Shown here in pieces: positions 33,057 to 44,400 of a DNA stretch of 64,000 bases. The translations under genes and the position numbers were made by a program. Below the pieces are notes generated by a model. That model worked only from the letters and a program-made list of their open reading frames with translations, did not search any database and was not told the DNA's origin. The stretch is from Diplolepis rosae (taxonomy: Eukaryota; Arthropoda; Insecta; Hymenoptera; Diplolepididae). Where the stretch lies: contig JAPYXD010000308.1 in the NCBI GenBank assembly GCA_030998225.1, forward strand, positions 506,001 to 570,000, given 5' to 3'. Positions within the stretch are counted from its first letter, which is position 1, and every line of letters starts with the position of its first letter.

Positions 33057-34079
33057 CAGTGATGTGCAAAATAATTCGATTCGACATGAGTCGGCTTTTC
33101 AACGTGATCGAATGTCGGATTTTTCGACAACCGGCTCGAGCGTGAGTCGCTTTCCGACATTCGAATGCTTGCAAGCACTGAGTCGAATGTCGACTTTTCG
33201 ACAACCGACTCAAACGTGAGTCGCTTTCCAACATTCGAATACGAGCTGACAAATCAAAAATTTATTATTTTCAAGCTTGTTTTAGTTTTGATTTAGACTT
33301 ATTTGCCTATAAAATTGCATAAAAATTGATCAATAAGACATTATTCAATAAGTTCACCTCTAAAAATGACTTTTATCAATCTTAACGTAAACTACTCAAT
33401 ATTTCTTTGTCAAAATAATTGCATGTTATTAGGCTAATTCATGCAATTGATTTAACACGAAAATATTTACTAGTTTACGTTAAAATTGATAAAAGTCAAT
33501 TTTAGGGGTGAACTTCAGGGGTTGTTATTATCCCTTAGAAATATTTTTCGACCGATAAAAAAATACGGGTTGCTTACTTTTTGATGCCCACCAACATATA
33601 TAAATTTCATCAAAATCCAAGAACCTTCAGAGTTGTAAATGTAAGCAAAAGTTTTAACAGTTTTGTCCAATAAAATATTATACGTTTTAGAAAAAAGAAT
33701 GCGAGATTTAAATTTTCTATTTGTGGAATTTTAGTGCTTTTTGTTTTTCATAACCTCAAATTTTTCTTTACATATAAAAGGCATTACTGTATTTATTTAC
33801 ATTTCAATAGTCGGTTGTCGAAAATCCGACATTCGACTCAGTGCTTGGTCGTATTCGAATGTCGGAAAGCGACTCACGTTTGAGTCGGTTGTCGAAAATC
33901 CGACATTCGACTCAGCGCTTGCTCGTATTCGAATGTCGGAAAGCGACTCACGTTTAATTTGGTTGTTGAAAATCCGGCATTCGACTCAGCGCTTGCTCGA
34001 ATCGAATTCAATGCGGCTCATTTCTCAGCTGTGTCAAATCGAAAATCAGTCAGTTAAATTCGACTAATGCACATCACTG
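33057..34079. mobile_element. hAT-type non-autonomous element with subterminal tandem repeats
   Basis: Ends CAGTGATGTGCA (33057) and TGCACATCACTG (34079) are inverted and flanked by GCGTAAAT on both sides (33049-33056 and 34080-34087), an 8 bp duplication. The right side has 74 bp tandem units beginning (T)CGGTTGTCGAAAATCCGAC at 33811, 33885 and 33959; the left side carries the same units inverted. Each unit contains the palindrome-like CGAATGTCGGAAAGCGACTC. The middle is AT-rich and non-coding. Confidence 0.88.
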
Positions 34080-34109
34080 GCGTAAATAGATTCTGTAAGA
34101 AAAGTTTTG

Positions 34110-34215
34110 TGGAACCTCCGTAGCTCAAATGATAGAGCATTCGACCGGCAATCGAAAGGTCCTAGGCTCGATACCCAGCGGAGTGGAAGCGTTCTTTTTT
34201 TCACAGAAATTGTTT
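34110..34215 (+). repeat. tRNA-like SINE head
   Basis: CTCCGTAGCTCAAATGATAG starts a near-complete tRNA shape: A-box-like TAGCTCAAATGATAGAGC, an anticodon stem TTCGA/TCGAA around a CCGGCAA loop, B-box-like GGCTCGATACCC, and an acceptor match CTCCG/CGGAG. Position 33 is C rather than U and the sequence runs into the AAGCGTTCTTTTTTTCACAG tail shared with other SINE-like copies here, so I call it a tRNA-derived SINE, not a working tRNA gene. Confidence 0.6.
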
Positions 34216-34219
34216 TTTC

Positions 34220-34806
34220 AAAACTTGTTGAGTATTCTCGAAGGTTTTTTCTGTTTTCACCTACTTTTTCGGAGATTGTTTTAAACTTTATTGTTCAAAT
34301 ATAAAAATGAATATATGTACACAAATCTGACTTGTATTTCGTATAATAATCTATTCATAATTTACATGAATGCAGCATAGTATTAGCCATGTTTTTGTAT
34401 TTTAATATTCAGTAATGACACTTCTGTTTTATTATTTCCAGTAATAACGATGACACATAATTATGTGTCTTCGTTATGCCAAAAATTTGTGATTTTAGGA
34501 TTAAGAAATATATCGATGCTATGAAATTCGTGTTCAATATAATGTGAAGAGAATAAAACTCATATGAATAATATAAATTTTATTACTGGAAATAATAAAA
34601 CAGAAGTATCATTACTGAGTATTAAAAATACAAAAACATGGCTCATACTACGCTGCATTCATGTAAATTATTTATAGATTATTATACGAAATGCAAGTCA
34701 GATTTTTCTGAATAAATTCATTTTTATATTCGAACAATAAAGTTTGAAACAATCTCCGAAAAAGTAGATGAAAACAGAAAAAAAACCTTCGAGAATACTC
34801 AACAGG
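34220..34806. mobile_element. Palindromic element with about 228 bp arms
   Basis: Left arm 34220-34445 and right arm 34577-34806 are inverted copies (TTGTTGAGTATTCTCGAAGG and its mirror, CATGTTTTTGTATTTTAATA and its mirror). The centre is a roughly 130 bp unique loop. Non-coding. Confidence 0.78.
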
Positions 34807-35389
34807 TTGAAACTTGCTAGTGCTCGTGCTCAAAGCGCTCCACGTGATCGCGCGTAGTTGCGCGACAGTTTTTTTTAACTCGGCACTGTTCCTTTGTTTA
34901 TGAATATAATTGCGTGAAATTTTACAGAAAACTTCCTTGAACCTTAAGAAACAAGAGTCCTGAAATTTCCTCGACTCTTTCTTCTCGAGAACGTCGCAGC
35001 GCACAAGTTTCAGAGGCCCTGAGTTTGTTATTGAATATTTTATAAACGATAGTGATTTTTATTGTTTTTTTAGACTCTACGGTTCCGCTAGAGTCAGAAA
35101 AATAAAATGGCGAATGTTTCGAATCATTTCATTGTTAATTGAGCGAGTAATCGCGAGTTATATTTTAAAAAGCATTGATTTTTTATCTATGCAAAAACGA
35201 CGTTTCTTAATTTTTATCTCGAAAACTATTTGTTGAATAAAAAAATTTCAAGAAAGAAAAGATGCACCTCGACCCGAAGAGCAATCACATATTTTTTATT
35301 TCGAATTTTTATGCATTTTGACTTTTTATTAATTATTGGGAAAGTACTGTCCAGTTCAAGCGTCGCGTCCCCTTATTCGATCCGGGCAT

Positions 35390-35550
35390 TGAATTATGTT
35401 AATTTTGTATTTGAGTGGGTGATGTGAATGAAAATTAAGAAGACGGCCGGGCCATGTTGGTTTCTGATACCAGTTGGTTTTAATGTTTTCTCCGTCTCTA
35501 TTAACCAGAACATCAAGAAAACAGATTTTGTTTTCCGATTCTTCTTCTAT
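35390..35550 (-). mobile_element. Penelope-like fragment, opposite to copy 2
   Basis: Minus-strand coding piece with NKICFLDVLVNRDGENIKTN and QKPTWPGRLLNFHSHHPL. It retains the FLDVLV..T..YQKPT region that is deleted in both main copies (29-30 kb and 37 kb). It abuts the plus-strand copy 2 head to head, an arrangement known for Penelope-like elements. Confidence 0.75.
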
Positions 35551-38312
35551 TGTAGCAAAAACTCTTAGCCTGGGTAAAAATTTTGGTGTCCCCTTTCCCC
35601 ATAAAACAATTCCTATAAAACACATAATCGCCGATTTTGAAACCAATATCCATAAAATTAATGAGGGAGACAGAAATGAAGCAAGACAGAAACTTATCAA
35701 CTGCATCAACACCTTTTCACATAAAAAAAGAAACCCTATAAATGACTTACAAAAACAAATCATTTAAGATTAACAAATACTGTCTTAAAAAATAATCCAA
35801 ACATGTTGATTACTAAAGCAGATAAAAGTAATACAACCGTAGCTATAGATAAAAAAAAATATATTAGTGAGGTCCAGCTCATTTTGTCAGATGAAAATAC
35901 CTACCAGGTGTACAAGTATGAAACCGGTAATGACATCTATGTGTCGCTAGGTAAAACTATACGCTCTGTCAAACCAAATCATTGACGCCATTTCTTGGTA
36001 ATGAGTTCTGTCAATAATATTCAGTTCATAAACAATCAAGTTTCATACAACAACTAATTTTTTTTCGCTAGTAAAAATGTCGATTTTTGTGCCTTCAAAC
36101 TACGATTTGCGGACATCATTGATTTTCTGTTACCAATTGAAGAAATCTGCTTTGGAAGCCCATCGAATTCTTGTGGAAGCTTACGGCCAGCATGTTCTAG
36201 GCAAAACACAGTGCAACGAGTGGTTCAATAAGTTTAAAAGTGGCGATTTCGATGTGAGAAACGAAGAACGTGGAAAACCACCGAAAAAGTTTGAAGATGC
36301 CGAATTGCAAGCATTATTGGATGAAGATGATGGTCAAACACAACAACAACTTGCAGAACAATTAAACGTGACCCAACAATGCATTTCTCAACGTTTAAAA
36401 GCCATGGGATTGTTTTTGAAGGTGGGAAGATGGGTGCCGCATGAATTGACTGAAAGACAATGCACCAGCACATCGAACAAAAAAGACTCGGGAATTGGTA
36501 AATTCGTACAGCTGGGAAGCCCTCCCCCATGCGGCTTATTCACCAGACTTTGCTCCATCTGACTACCACATATTTTCATCAATGGGGCACGCACTTGCTG
36601 AACAGCGCTTCGATTCGTACGAAAATGTGAAAAAATGGCTCGATGACTGGTTTGACTCAAAAAACGAACATTTTTTTTGGCGAGGCATACACAAATTGCC
36701 AGAGAGATGGGAAAAATGTGTGGCTAGCAATGGCCATTACTTTGAAGATTGAATGTATAACCATTTTTATCAAATAAACGTGTATTTTCTCAAAAAAATT
36801 ACCGATTTCATACTTGTAGACCTGGTACGAAACCATTAAAAGAGACCCAACGAACACAACCCACAAAAAAGTTAATAATCTTGTAACACTCTGGAAAAAT
36901 AAAAATTACATCAATGAAAGCATGTACCATTCACTGAAGTCAAGTAACCCCCTACCAGCTAGATTTTATGGCCTACCAGAAATACACAAGCCTAACAACC
37001 CACTCAGAGCCATCGTCTCTTTCTGTGGCAGCCCTGCCTATAATCTAGCATCCTTTTACAATAACGTTATTTCAGAGAACACTACTCCTCCCATTTCACG
37101 AGTTAAAAATAGCTTTGACTCCATTGAAAAAATCAAGAACACAAAAATTCCACCTGGGTACAGCATCATTTCGTTCGATGCAGTTTCACTCTTCACCAGC
37201 GTTCAATTTGGACTCGCTATGAAAGGTATCAAGAACAGGTGGTCCCAAATTCAACCACATGTCAAAATGACCTGATACCAATTTGAAAAAGGTATCAGAA
37301 CATGTTCCACCAACTCCGCATTCAATTTCTAAGGCATCTTCTGTAAACAGAAATCTGGTTTCCCGATGGGCTCCCCACTTTCACCTATTGCCGCCAATAT
37401 CGTCATGGACGACCTCAAGAAAAAATGCATAGATTCGCTTCCATTTTAAGTCTCATTTCATTTCAGATATGTGGACGACATATCAACAGCGGTACTAATC
37501 AACGAAATCGACATGGTCAGAAACCAACATGGTCCGGCCATCTTCTTAATTTGCATTCACATTACCCACTCAAATACAAAATTAACATAATTAATAATTT
37601 AGTCGACACAGGCATTACTCTAACACAAAAGCTTTTACACAAAAAACATTCAAAAAATTAAAATGACTTCGATTAAAAATAATTACCCACAAAAAATCAT
37701 TAATTCAACGATCAAAAAAAGATTAAATTATCTCTCAAAAAAGCCTCTATTACAAACACACACACACACACACAATAACTACCAGAGAGCGACACAGTTA
37801 CAGACACAAACTCTAGCACGGCAGGTCAACCTTCTAAGTACATACCATTACCTTACGTACAAGGACTCTCTGAAAAAATGTCGGGTATCCTACAACCTTT
37901 TAACATAAAAATTGCTCCCCGTAATATCAACGACCTATCACATCTTTTCAAATCAGCCAAGGACCCAATCCCGTTGCTTGATACAATACAATACAATATA
38001 CCATGTTCAGATTGTACAGCTACTTATATAGGCACGACCAAACGCCCTTTAAAAACCTGAATCCATGAGCATCAAAAAGATGTTTATAACCCTCCAGAAA
38101 AATAGACTGCCTTAACAAAACACGCTTGGCACTAAGATCACCAAATTTAATTATGATGAAGTCACAATAATAGACAGGTCGGATAACTACAGAAAACGCA
38201 TGATTTTCGAAATGACCCACATAGTCAGTACCTCACATTCTGTAAATCAAAGGACTGATACAGAAAATTTATCAGTTTTTTATCTCCCTCTTTTTTTACA
38301 TTAAAATTCTGA
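35551..38312 (+). mobile_element. Penelope-like element copy 2 with nested mariner
   Basis: Plus-strand element. N-terminal block 35551-35901 (SLGKNFGVPFPHKTIP, LITKADKSNTTVAIDKKKY). A mariner derivative interrupts it at 35904-36825. It resumes with KVNNLVTLWKNKNYINES, RFYGLPEIHKPNNPLRAIVS and YSIISFDAVSLFTSV, then stops, a deletion directly after the region encoding YVDD (around 37467-37520), the linker SGILQPFNIKIAPRN, and YIGTTKRPLKT at 38020-38057 (GIY-YIG endonuclease start) followed by a stop. Encodes, in intact relatives, an RT plus GIY-YIG endonuclease; this copy is dead. Confidence 0.87.
35904..36825 (+). mobile_element. Mariner deletion derivative, family M3
   Basis: Terminal inverted repeats CCAGGTGTACAAGTATGAAA (35904) and the mirrored TTTCATACTTGTAGACCTGG (36825), flanked by TA. 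The N-terminal half of a DD34D transposase is open (36077 on: MSIFVPSNYDLRTS to VPHELTERQ). A deletion then joins ERQ to the second-Asp region at a GACAA microhomology, shifting frame; the C-terminal part (DNAPAH, SPDFAPSDYH with 34-residue spacing, WRGIHKLPERWEKCV) reads on to 36752. The segment with the first catalytic Asp is lost. Confidence 0.88.
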
Positions 38313-40320
38313 AATACATAAATTCATAAACTCTCTGAAAAACCCAAAATATGCCGACAAAAAACCATTAGGTGTTACAGTTTATGGTCTCTCATTATCC
38401 CAACAGTTCCCAGAAAACGAAAAAGGAAAAAATAGGAATATTTATACACAAAATCACAATTTTATTCAAGGTTACTTCAAATTTTTAATTTTTTATGCAT
38501 TCTTTGATGAGATTTAAAAGTTTGAAGTGAATGGATAATTTGTGCATAAACTCATACAAATATTATCAATCTACACATTTAAGAAAGTATTAAACATTAA
38601 ATATCAAGACATTACTGTACAATTTCGTTAAAATTCTTTTTTTAAATCAATTTTTTACACCTACTTATTTAAGCCAAAATTGGCAGTTTATTTCGAAAAT
38701 GTCTTTCTTAAAGTATTTTATACGGAAGCAATGTTATTCTTATTCGCTTTATACCAAAGAAATATTTACATGGGTATTTCATACTTAGACTCAAACCAAA
38801 GAAAACTTTGTGTACAATATTATATGAAAATTTAGGTATTTTTGTGCACATTCTGAATAAGCAATTCCATTGTCTATTTAAATATCAAGACATTACTATA
38901 AAATTTCGTTAAAATCCACCCTAGAATATTTTTTGCAGGTTTTTTACGTTTTTTACGCCTTTATTTATATATAAAAAAAGTTTTTTTTATCTAATGTGTA
39001 TCAAAATTGTTTATCCATTTCAAAAGTTCTTCCATATTAACCGCAAATTTCGATGTACAACTTCACGCACAAAGATAGGCAAAAAATTTTAGACACATTT
39101 CATGTACACTTGCAACATCGAACTTAATTTCTTTTTTAAAAAACTTATAATTCCTAATCTAAATTTCTCCAGTTTTTCAACTCAGCTTGTTGCAAAAATT
39201 ACTGTATAACCTAAAAAAATGTTAATATTTATACAAAAGAAACTTCGACCTATAATTCTGTGCCCAAAAAAAATTCTTCACACCTACTTATTGAAGCAAA
39301 AATTGGCAGATTGGTCCAAAAAATATCTTTCTTAAAGTATTTTATACAGAAGCAATGTTATTCACATTCGCTTCACACCAAAGAAATATTTACATAGGTA
39401 TTTATATTCAGACTCAAACCCAAGAACACTTTACGTACAATATTATATGAAAATTTAGGTATTTTTTGTACACATTCTGAATAAACAATCCCATTATCTA
39501 TACCCACAGTTGGAAAAACCTCCAATATAACACTACGCACTCCTTAAAGTTCTAACTCATTGTAAAAAAACTGTCAATTTTTCAATTCTTCTTGTTTAAA
39601 AAGTATCACAGTCGGAAGAAATTCCAAGGAAAAATCTATCCTCACGTACATAATGTTATATATATATATATATATATATATTTCCAAAAGTCCCCTCTGA
39701 TCAATTTATGCCAAAGAAAACATGTTATATTAAAATTCTTCCAGATTTGACTTCATACCAAAGAAAATTTGGTCGCATAATCTCATGAAAGAATGTAAAA
39801 AAATGTTATATTTACATATTTAAGCGGGAATTGACCATTTTAGCGTTTAAGAATGTACTTTTCAAAAAAAAAGTATTCTATCCTGTGATAATGTTGCCTT
39901 CAACTCGCTATACAACATAAAAATAACTACCGATACATTTTTATATTTAGCTTCACATCAAGAAAAGCCTATGCGGGAAAAAATCTATATATACAAAATC
40001 AAATTTTCATCTCACTGTATAAACGCATAATATGTCATGTTTTTTAAACTTTCCCCATTTTATTTATACAGAAATACTGTTTATGCCCCTTTAAAATTAT
40101 ACTTTATACCAAAAAAATTGCAATATACAATTTCATGCATGAATTTCAATTTAAATTTTATACTTGAAACATTTAATTCCAACTTTCCAAAATGTTTTTC
40201 TGGTATTCAGAGATTTACGTTATGTGAAAGAAATATTTACCTTGAAGTAATCTAAAAGTTTCTTTACCTACATGTAAAAACGAAATGATAATTACTTAAA
40301 CTTTTATAAAAGAAATCATA
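38313..40320. repeat. Degenerate AT-rich repeat tract
   Basis: No genes. The block 38645-38885 recurs at 39270-39505 (shared ACACCTACTTATT, TTCTTAAAGTATTTTATAC, GAAGCAATGTTATTC, ATTATATGAAAATTTAGGTA). The motif (A/T)(C/T)ACCAAAGAAA recurs about every 100-300 bp through the tract. An (AT)n run lies at about 39657-39680 and a C18 run at about 40328-40345. This looks like an eroded higher-order tandem array. Confidence 0.65.
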
Positions 40321-40374
40321 TGTTACCACCCCCCCCCCCCCCCCGCACCCATTCTCAAATGTATTTTTTAGATT

Positions 40375-40525
40375 CATAATAAATCACTGATGAGGGCTCT
40401 GATCAGAGCCGAAACGTCTGATTATGTAAAACGCTGAGTTTTTATTAACTTTGGACTCCAAAGCCAACTATCAACACATATCTTCAATAATTATATATAT
40501 TAAACCAATTGCATTATTTACAAAT
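40375..40525 (+). mobile_element. Penelope-type terminal segment with hammerhead-like core
   Basis: CTGATGAG (40387-40394), a hairpin GGCTCTG-AT-CAGAGCC, then GAAAC (40411-40415) and GTC: the order of the conserved core of a hammerhead ribozyme, which is known from the terminal repeats of Penelope-like elements. The sequence downstream (GATTATGTAAAACGCTGAGT to GATATGTG) has an inverted diverged copy at 26735-26850. The pairing of the first G of stem II is imperfect, so activity is uncertain. Confidence 0.55.
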
Positions 40526-40599
40526 GATGCAAATAATGTAATTGATTTAATATATATAATTATTTAGTTGATTCCGAAATTTTTGCCAACGAGGACACC

Positions 40600-40890
40600 T
40601 GTCGTCAACGTATCCTATCTGATACGCGACTAATGATCCTCCAATAATGTAGGCAGTGGAAAAAATTTCGAATTCAACTAAATAATTTGAAATCTTTTCA
40701 GCTCTAAGGCAGTGCCACTAAACGATATAACGAGGTCTTCCTGTGGAGGAGGAGATGTCGAACGCTTGTGTAGCTCAGTTGGTTAGAGCAGTCGACCAGC
40801 AATCGAAAGACCTGAGCTCGAATCCCAGCGCAGTCGAAAGCGTCTTTTTTTTCCACAGAAAGATTTCAATTTCTTAAAAATTTGAATATT
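40600..40890 (+). repeat. tRNA-derived SINE-like repeat
   Basis: Module 1 (GAGGACACCTGTCGTCAACG to GTAGGCAGTGG) is followed at 40766 by a tRNA-like block with A-box-like TAGCTCAGTTGGTTAGAGCA and B-box-like GCTCGAATCCC, then AGTCGAAAGCGTC, a T-run and TCCACAGAAAGATTTCAA. Copies or parts lie at 4578, 22905, 34110 and 59930. The tRNA block is the best preserved of the set but has no clean acceptor stem. Confidence 0.65.
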
Positions 40891-41133
40891 GATACCAAAT
40901 TTGTCATGATCGAAAGTAATCCGGATTTTTATTTACGATTCATTTTAAACGTAATATAATTATTATTTTGCCTCACAAATATTTATTTAATTTTCTTAGA
41001 CATTGGTTATTGTCATTTAATTTCCATAAAGCTTCTTTTAATGAAATTATTGTAATAAAAACAATGTTAATGTATCTGATATTATAGTTAATTTTTTTGG
41101 TATTATATGAACTGTTTTGGTATTTGTTGACAG

Positions 41134-41449
41134 CTCTTCCTGCCATTTGGACCACCTCCTATAATACCTGATATTGAAAGTGAATTGAAGGAATATATCG
41201 AACGTCCTGATAAACTTCCAATGTATCAACTTGAAAATGCCCAGTGCTATTGGCCGAGGGAACCGGATATTTTGTCCCTTTTGAATCATGACTTAGCGCC
41301 TGTTGGAACTACAATAAAATTTAAGAGAGATCCATTCACTGGAAAGATTGAAAATATGGTAGAAGTAGACCTTCAAGGCACTGGAGAAACAGCGAGAAAT
41401 TCTATGTCTATGACAAGAGCACCTGGACCACCTGAAGAAAGCATTAGAG
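41134..41449 (+). CDS. SKIV2L: SKI2 exon, N-terminal region
   Basis: Acceptor TTGTTGACAG ends at 41133; reading is open from [13 protein letters not shown] to PPEESIRG. The donor is GTTCTT at 41450, leaving one base of a Gly codon that 57470-57471 completes. The family's N-terminal arm contacts SKI3/SKI8. The donor is weaker than consensus, but the protein match stops exactly here. Confidence 0.88.
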
Positions 41450-44400
41450 GTTCTTGTTTATTTATGATTTTCTTCCATGTTTTAGATTACACAGGTTTGC
41501 GTATATTCAGTTTTTCCAATTTTTTGACATTTGAGAGTCGCTTCCCGTGAATTCATATGCGCTAAACGGGAATCCGGCGGCAACAATTTTCAATCACGAT
41601 CGCCTTCTAAGAAAAATCTAATTAATACAGTTGAACTTATCGTAGCCGAACTATATGGGAGGCAATTTCATTACGATAGGTAACCAATCACATGCGTTGG
41701 CGTCGCCAGCGACGTAATGGGTCCCAAGTCAGGACCGTCGAAACAATAGTCCCGCTTGCTATCGTTCCTTGACGTCAATGTATACAGGGTGATGCACATA
41801 AAGTGTTACAGAGCGATACCATTCAAAATATTGATCATATCCAAAAATGTTTCAGACAAAAGTTTCAGTGTTCGAGAAGGCCGTCATACTCGACCACCCT
41901 ATATTTTTTATCGGTGAAGGCGCTGAAGCTATTTCGAGGTCAACTCCACTTTTTTAAATGGAACCATGTATTTATTTTCGATGACATTATCACCGATTTT
42001 AAGACGAATTCAGCGACCTACAACACAAGGTCATTCTAGTCACGCAAAGTATAAAAATAGTCGAAAAATCATTTTCATTTCTTTTCATTTTTTACGATAC
42101 CCCTGATAATACATATCGATAGGGTATTGTTGACATCGGTAGAAAGTAAGCATTTTCTGTTGACATATCAGTTAGTCACGCATTACCTTCTAATGTGAGT
42201 ACATCGGAATGCGAAAATGAACGATTTTCAAGAATATTATGATATGTGGATAGTGCTGGGGGAATGCCGTAAATATTACAGAAACGCCCAAGAGTTGTAT
42301 GCTGTTCGTTATCCAGATAGGCAACAAAAATCGCACATGGCTTTTATGCAATTAGCTGACCGTTTCTGTCGCTTCGGTACAGTGAAACAAACACGAGTCA
42401 AACGTCGACCAATTGTTAATGAAAGTAATGCGGCTGCTATCTTAGCTTTTGCTACACTAAATCCACATGCGAGCAGCAGGCAAATGGAAAAAAAGAGTGG
42501 AATTAGTCAGCGATCTGTATTAAGAATCTTACATCAACACAAGTTCCATTCGTATCGTATGTCATTACATTAGGATTTGTACGGCAATGATTTCCTAAAA
42601 CGCGTCAATTTCTGTAATTGGACTCGTAGAAAAATATGCACAGATGTCTCATTTTTGAGTCATGTGCTTTTTTTTGATGAAGTTAATTTCGCAAATATAG
42701 GAAATGTGAATAGGCATAATATGCATTATTGGGCAAATGACTGTCCTCGATGGATAAGATTTGTACCATTTCAACATCCGTGGTCCATTAATTGTTGGTG
42801 CGGCATTGTCGGCAATTACGTCATTGTTCATTATTTTTTTGAAGGTCGCTTGACTGGGCAAGTTTACGCAAACTTTCTGCAAATTGTATTACCTGAATCG
42901 TTGGAAGACGTGCCCTTGCATGTTCGTATGAACATGTGGATGCAACAGGACGGTGTGCCACCCCATTATGCTCTGTGTTCAAGACAAGTGATGAATGAGA
43001 TTTTTGACGAAAAGTGGATAGGACGAGGTGGCCCTGTAGCTTGGCCACTTTGTTCGCCAGATCTAAAATCACCAGATTACTTTTTATAGGGTTTTGTCAA
43101 AGAACGCGTAATGGCAGTAGCACCTACCACACCTGACGACATGAAACAAAAGAATACGCCGAGCATGTACCGAAATTACACCACAAATGTTGGCTGAAGT
43201 TAGACGGTCTTTTCATCAGCGAATTAACAAGTGCTTATAAGTCGAGGGTCATCACTTCGAGCATCTTCTGCAGGTAGACCCAAACCAAGGTTAGTGGATC
43301 CTTTGAAGTGATTATTATTTTTCGACTATTTTCATACGTTGCGTGACTCGAATGACCTTGTGTTGTAGGTCGCCGAATTCGTCTTAAAATCGGTAATAAT
43401 GTCATCGAAAAAAAAAACATGTTTCCATTTTAAAACGTGGAGTTGACCTTGACGTAACTTCAGCGCCTCCATCGATAAAAAAATAGAGTGGTCAAGTATG
43501 ACGGCCTTCTCGAACACTGAAACTTTTGTCTGAAACATTTTTGGATATGATCAATAGTTTGGGTGCTATCGCTCTGTATCACTTTATGTGCTTCACCCTT
43601 TATATGTGAAGTTACGGCCTTGAATTCATAGTCTATACAGCCAATCATGGCGTAAGAGGTGGTGGGTAGACAGATACGAAGGTTTTGGCTACAATAGGTA
43701 CGACTGTACTACTAAAAATTTCATATTTGATCAGTATTATTTCACACAGGGTGAATGTAACATTTTTCGGCTTTATTGACTGGATTGGTTGATTGTCCGG
43801 CATATTCTTCATTACCAAACAACTGGATCTATGTAGACCAATCTTATTAATATTTAATAAACAAATTCTATTTCAAATTAGGTGTTGTTTTTTGAAAAAG
43901 AAAATTTAGGTCCTCCAAATGGAATATTTTCACATAAAAAAAGTAAGAAAATACGTTACAATAACATTCTTTACCTTCATTTTTCTTGCAACAGGGGATT
44001 TGATCAGTGTTATTTGACACATTTTATCACTCAAAAGTAACGTGTTGAATTATGATCCTTTTTTTATTAATATTTTAATACAATACATAATCATCAACTG
44101 GCCATGGTTTCGGATCTTAGTAGCATGGCTTAACTGCCCGCGAAAAAAAGTTGATCTTGTTAGATCTGGTATCTGGATTGGGTATAGATGCTGCCCCTAG
44201 CGGTAGAGCTCTTGCTTTATGTATGCTGCGTTCCCTCTGTGGGTGAGTAACTGCCCCATTTTTGGGTAGCAGTTGACTTGCGTCGAAAGAACACAGCGCG
44301 TCTTCCGGTAGGGAGTGTAGTTGCACCGCATTATGATGCTAATGCGAAAGCAAGCGCAAGTACAACTTTTTTTTATTCAAAGTATTGACCATTGGATTCT

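Larger units (their letters stand above)
32645..35094. mobile_element. Outer inverted-repeat element with nested insertions
   Basis: Ends ACTCTAGTGGAACCGTCGAG (32645) and the inverted ACGGTTCCGCTAGAGT (35094); arms of roughly 90 bp share AACAAACTCAGGGCCTCTGA and its complement (about 32710 and 35013). Three other inverted-repeat elements lie inside (32732-32923, 33057-34079, 34220-34806), plus a tRNA-like SINE (34110-34215). No transposase. Confidence 0.7.

Noticed and set aside
34110..34190. Functional tRNA-Ala(GGC) gene
   Set aside because: The fold is fairly good, but position 33 is not U and the sequence continues into the SINE tail; treated as tRNA-derived.
40762..40842. Functional tRNA gene
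   Set aside because: A and B box-like elements are present, but the acceptor stem does not close, and the same block with the same tail recurs at other loci as part of a SINE-like repeat.
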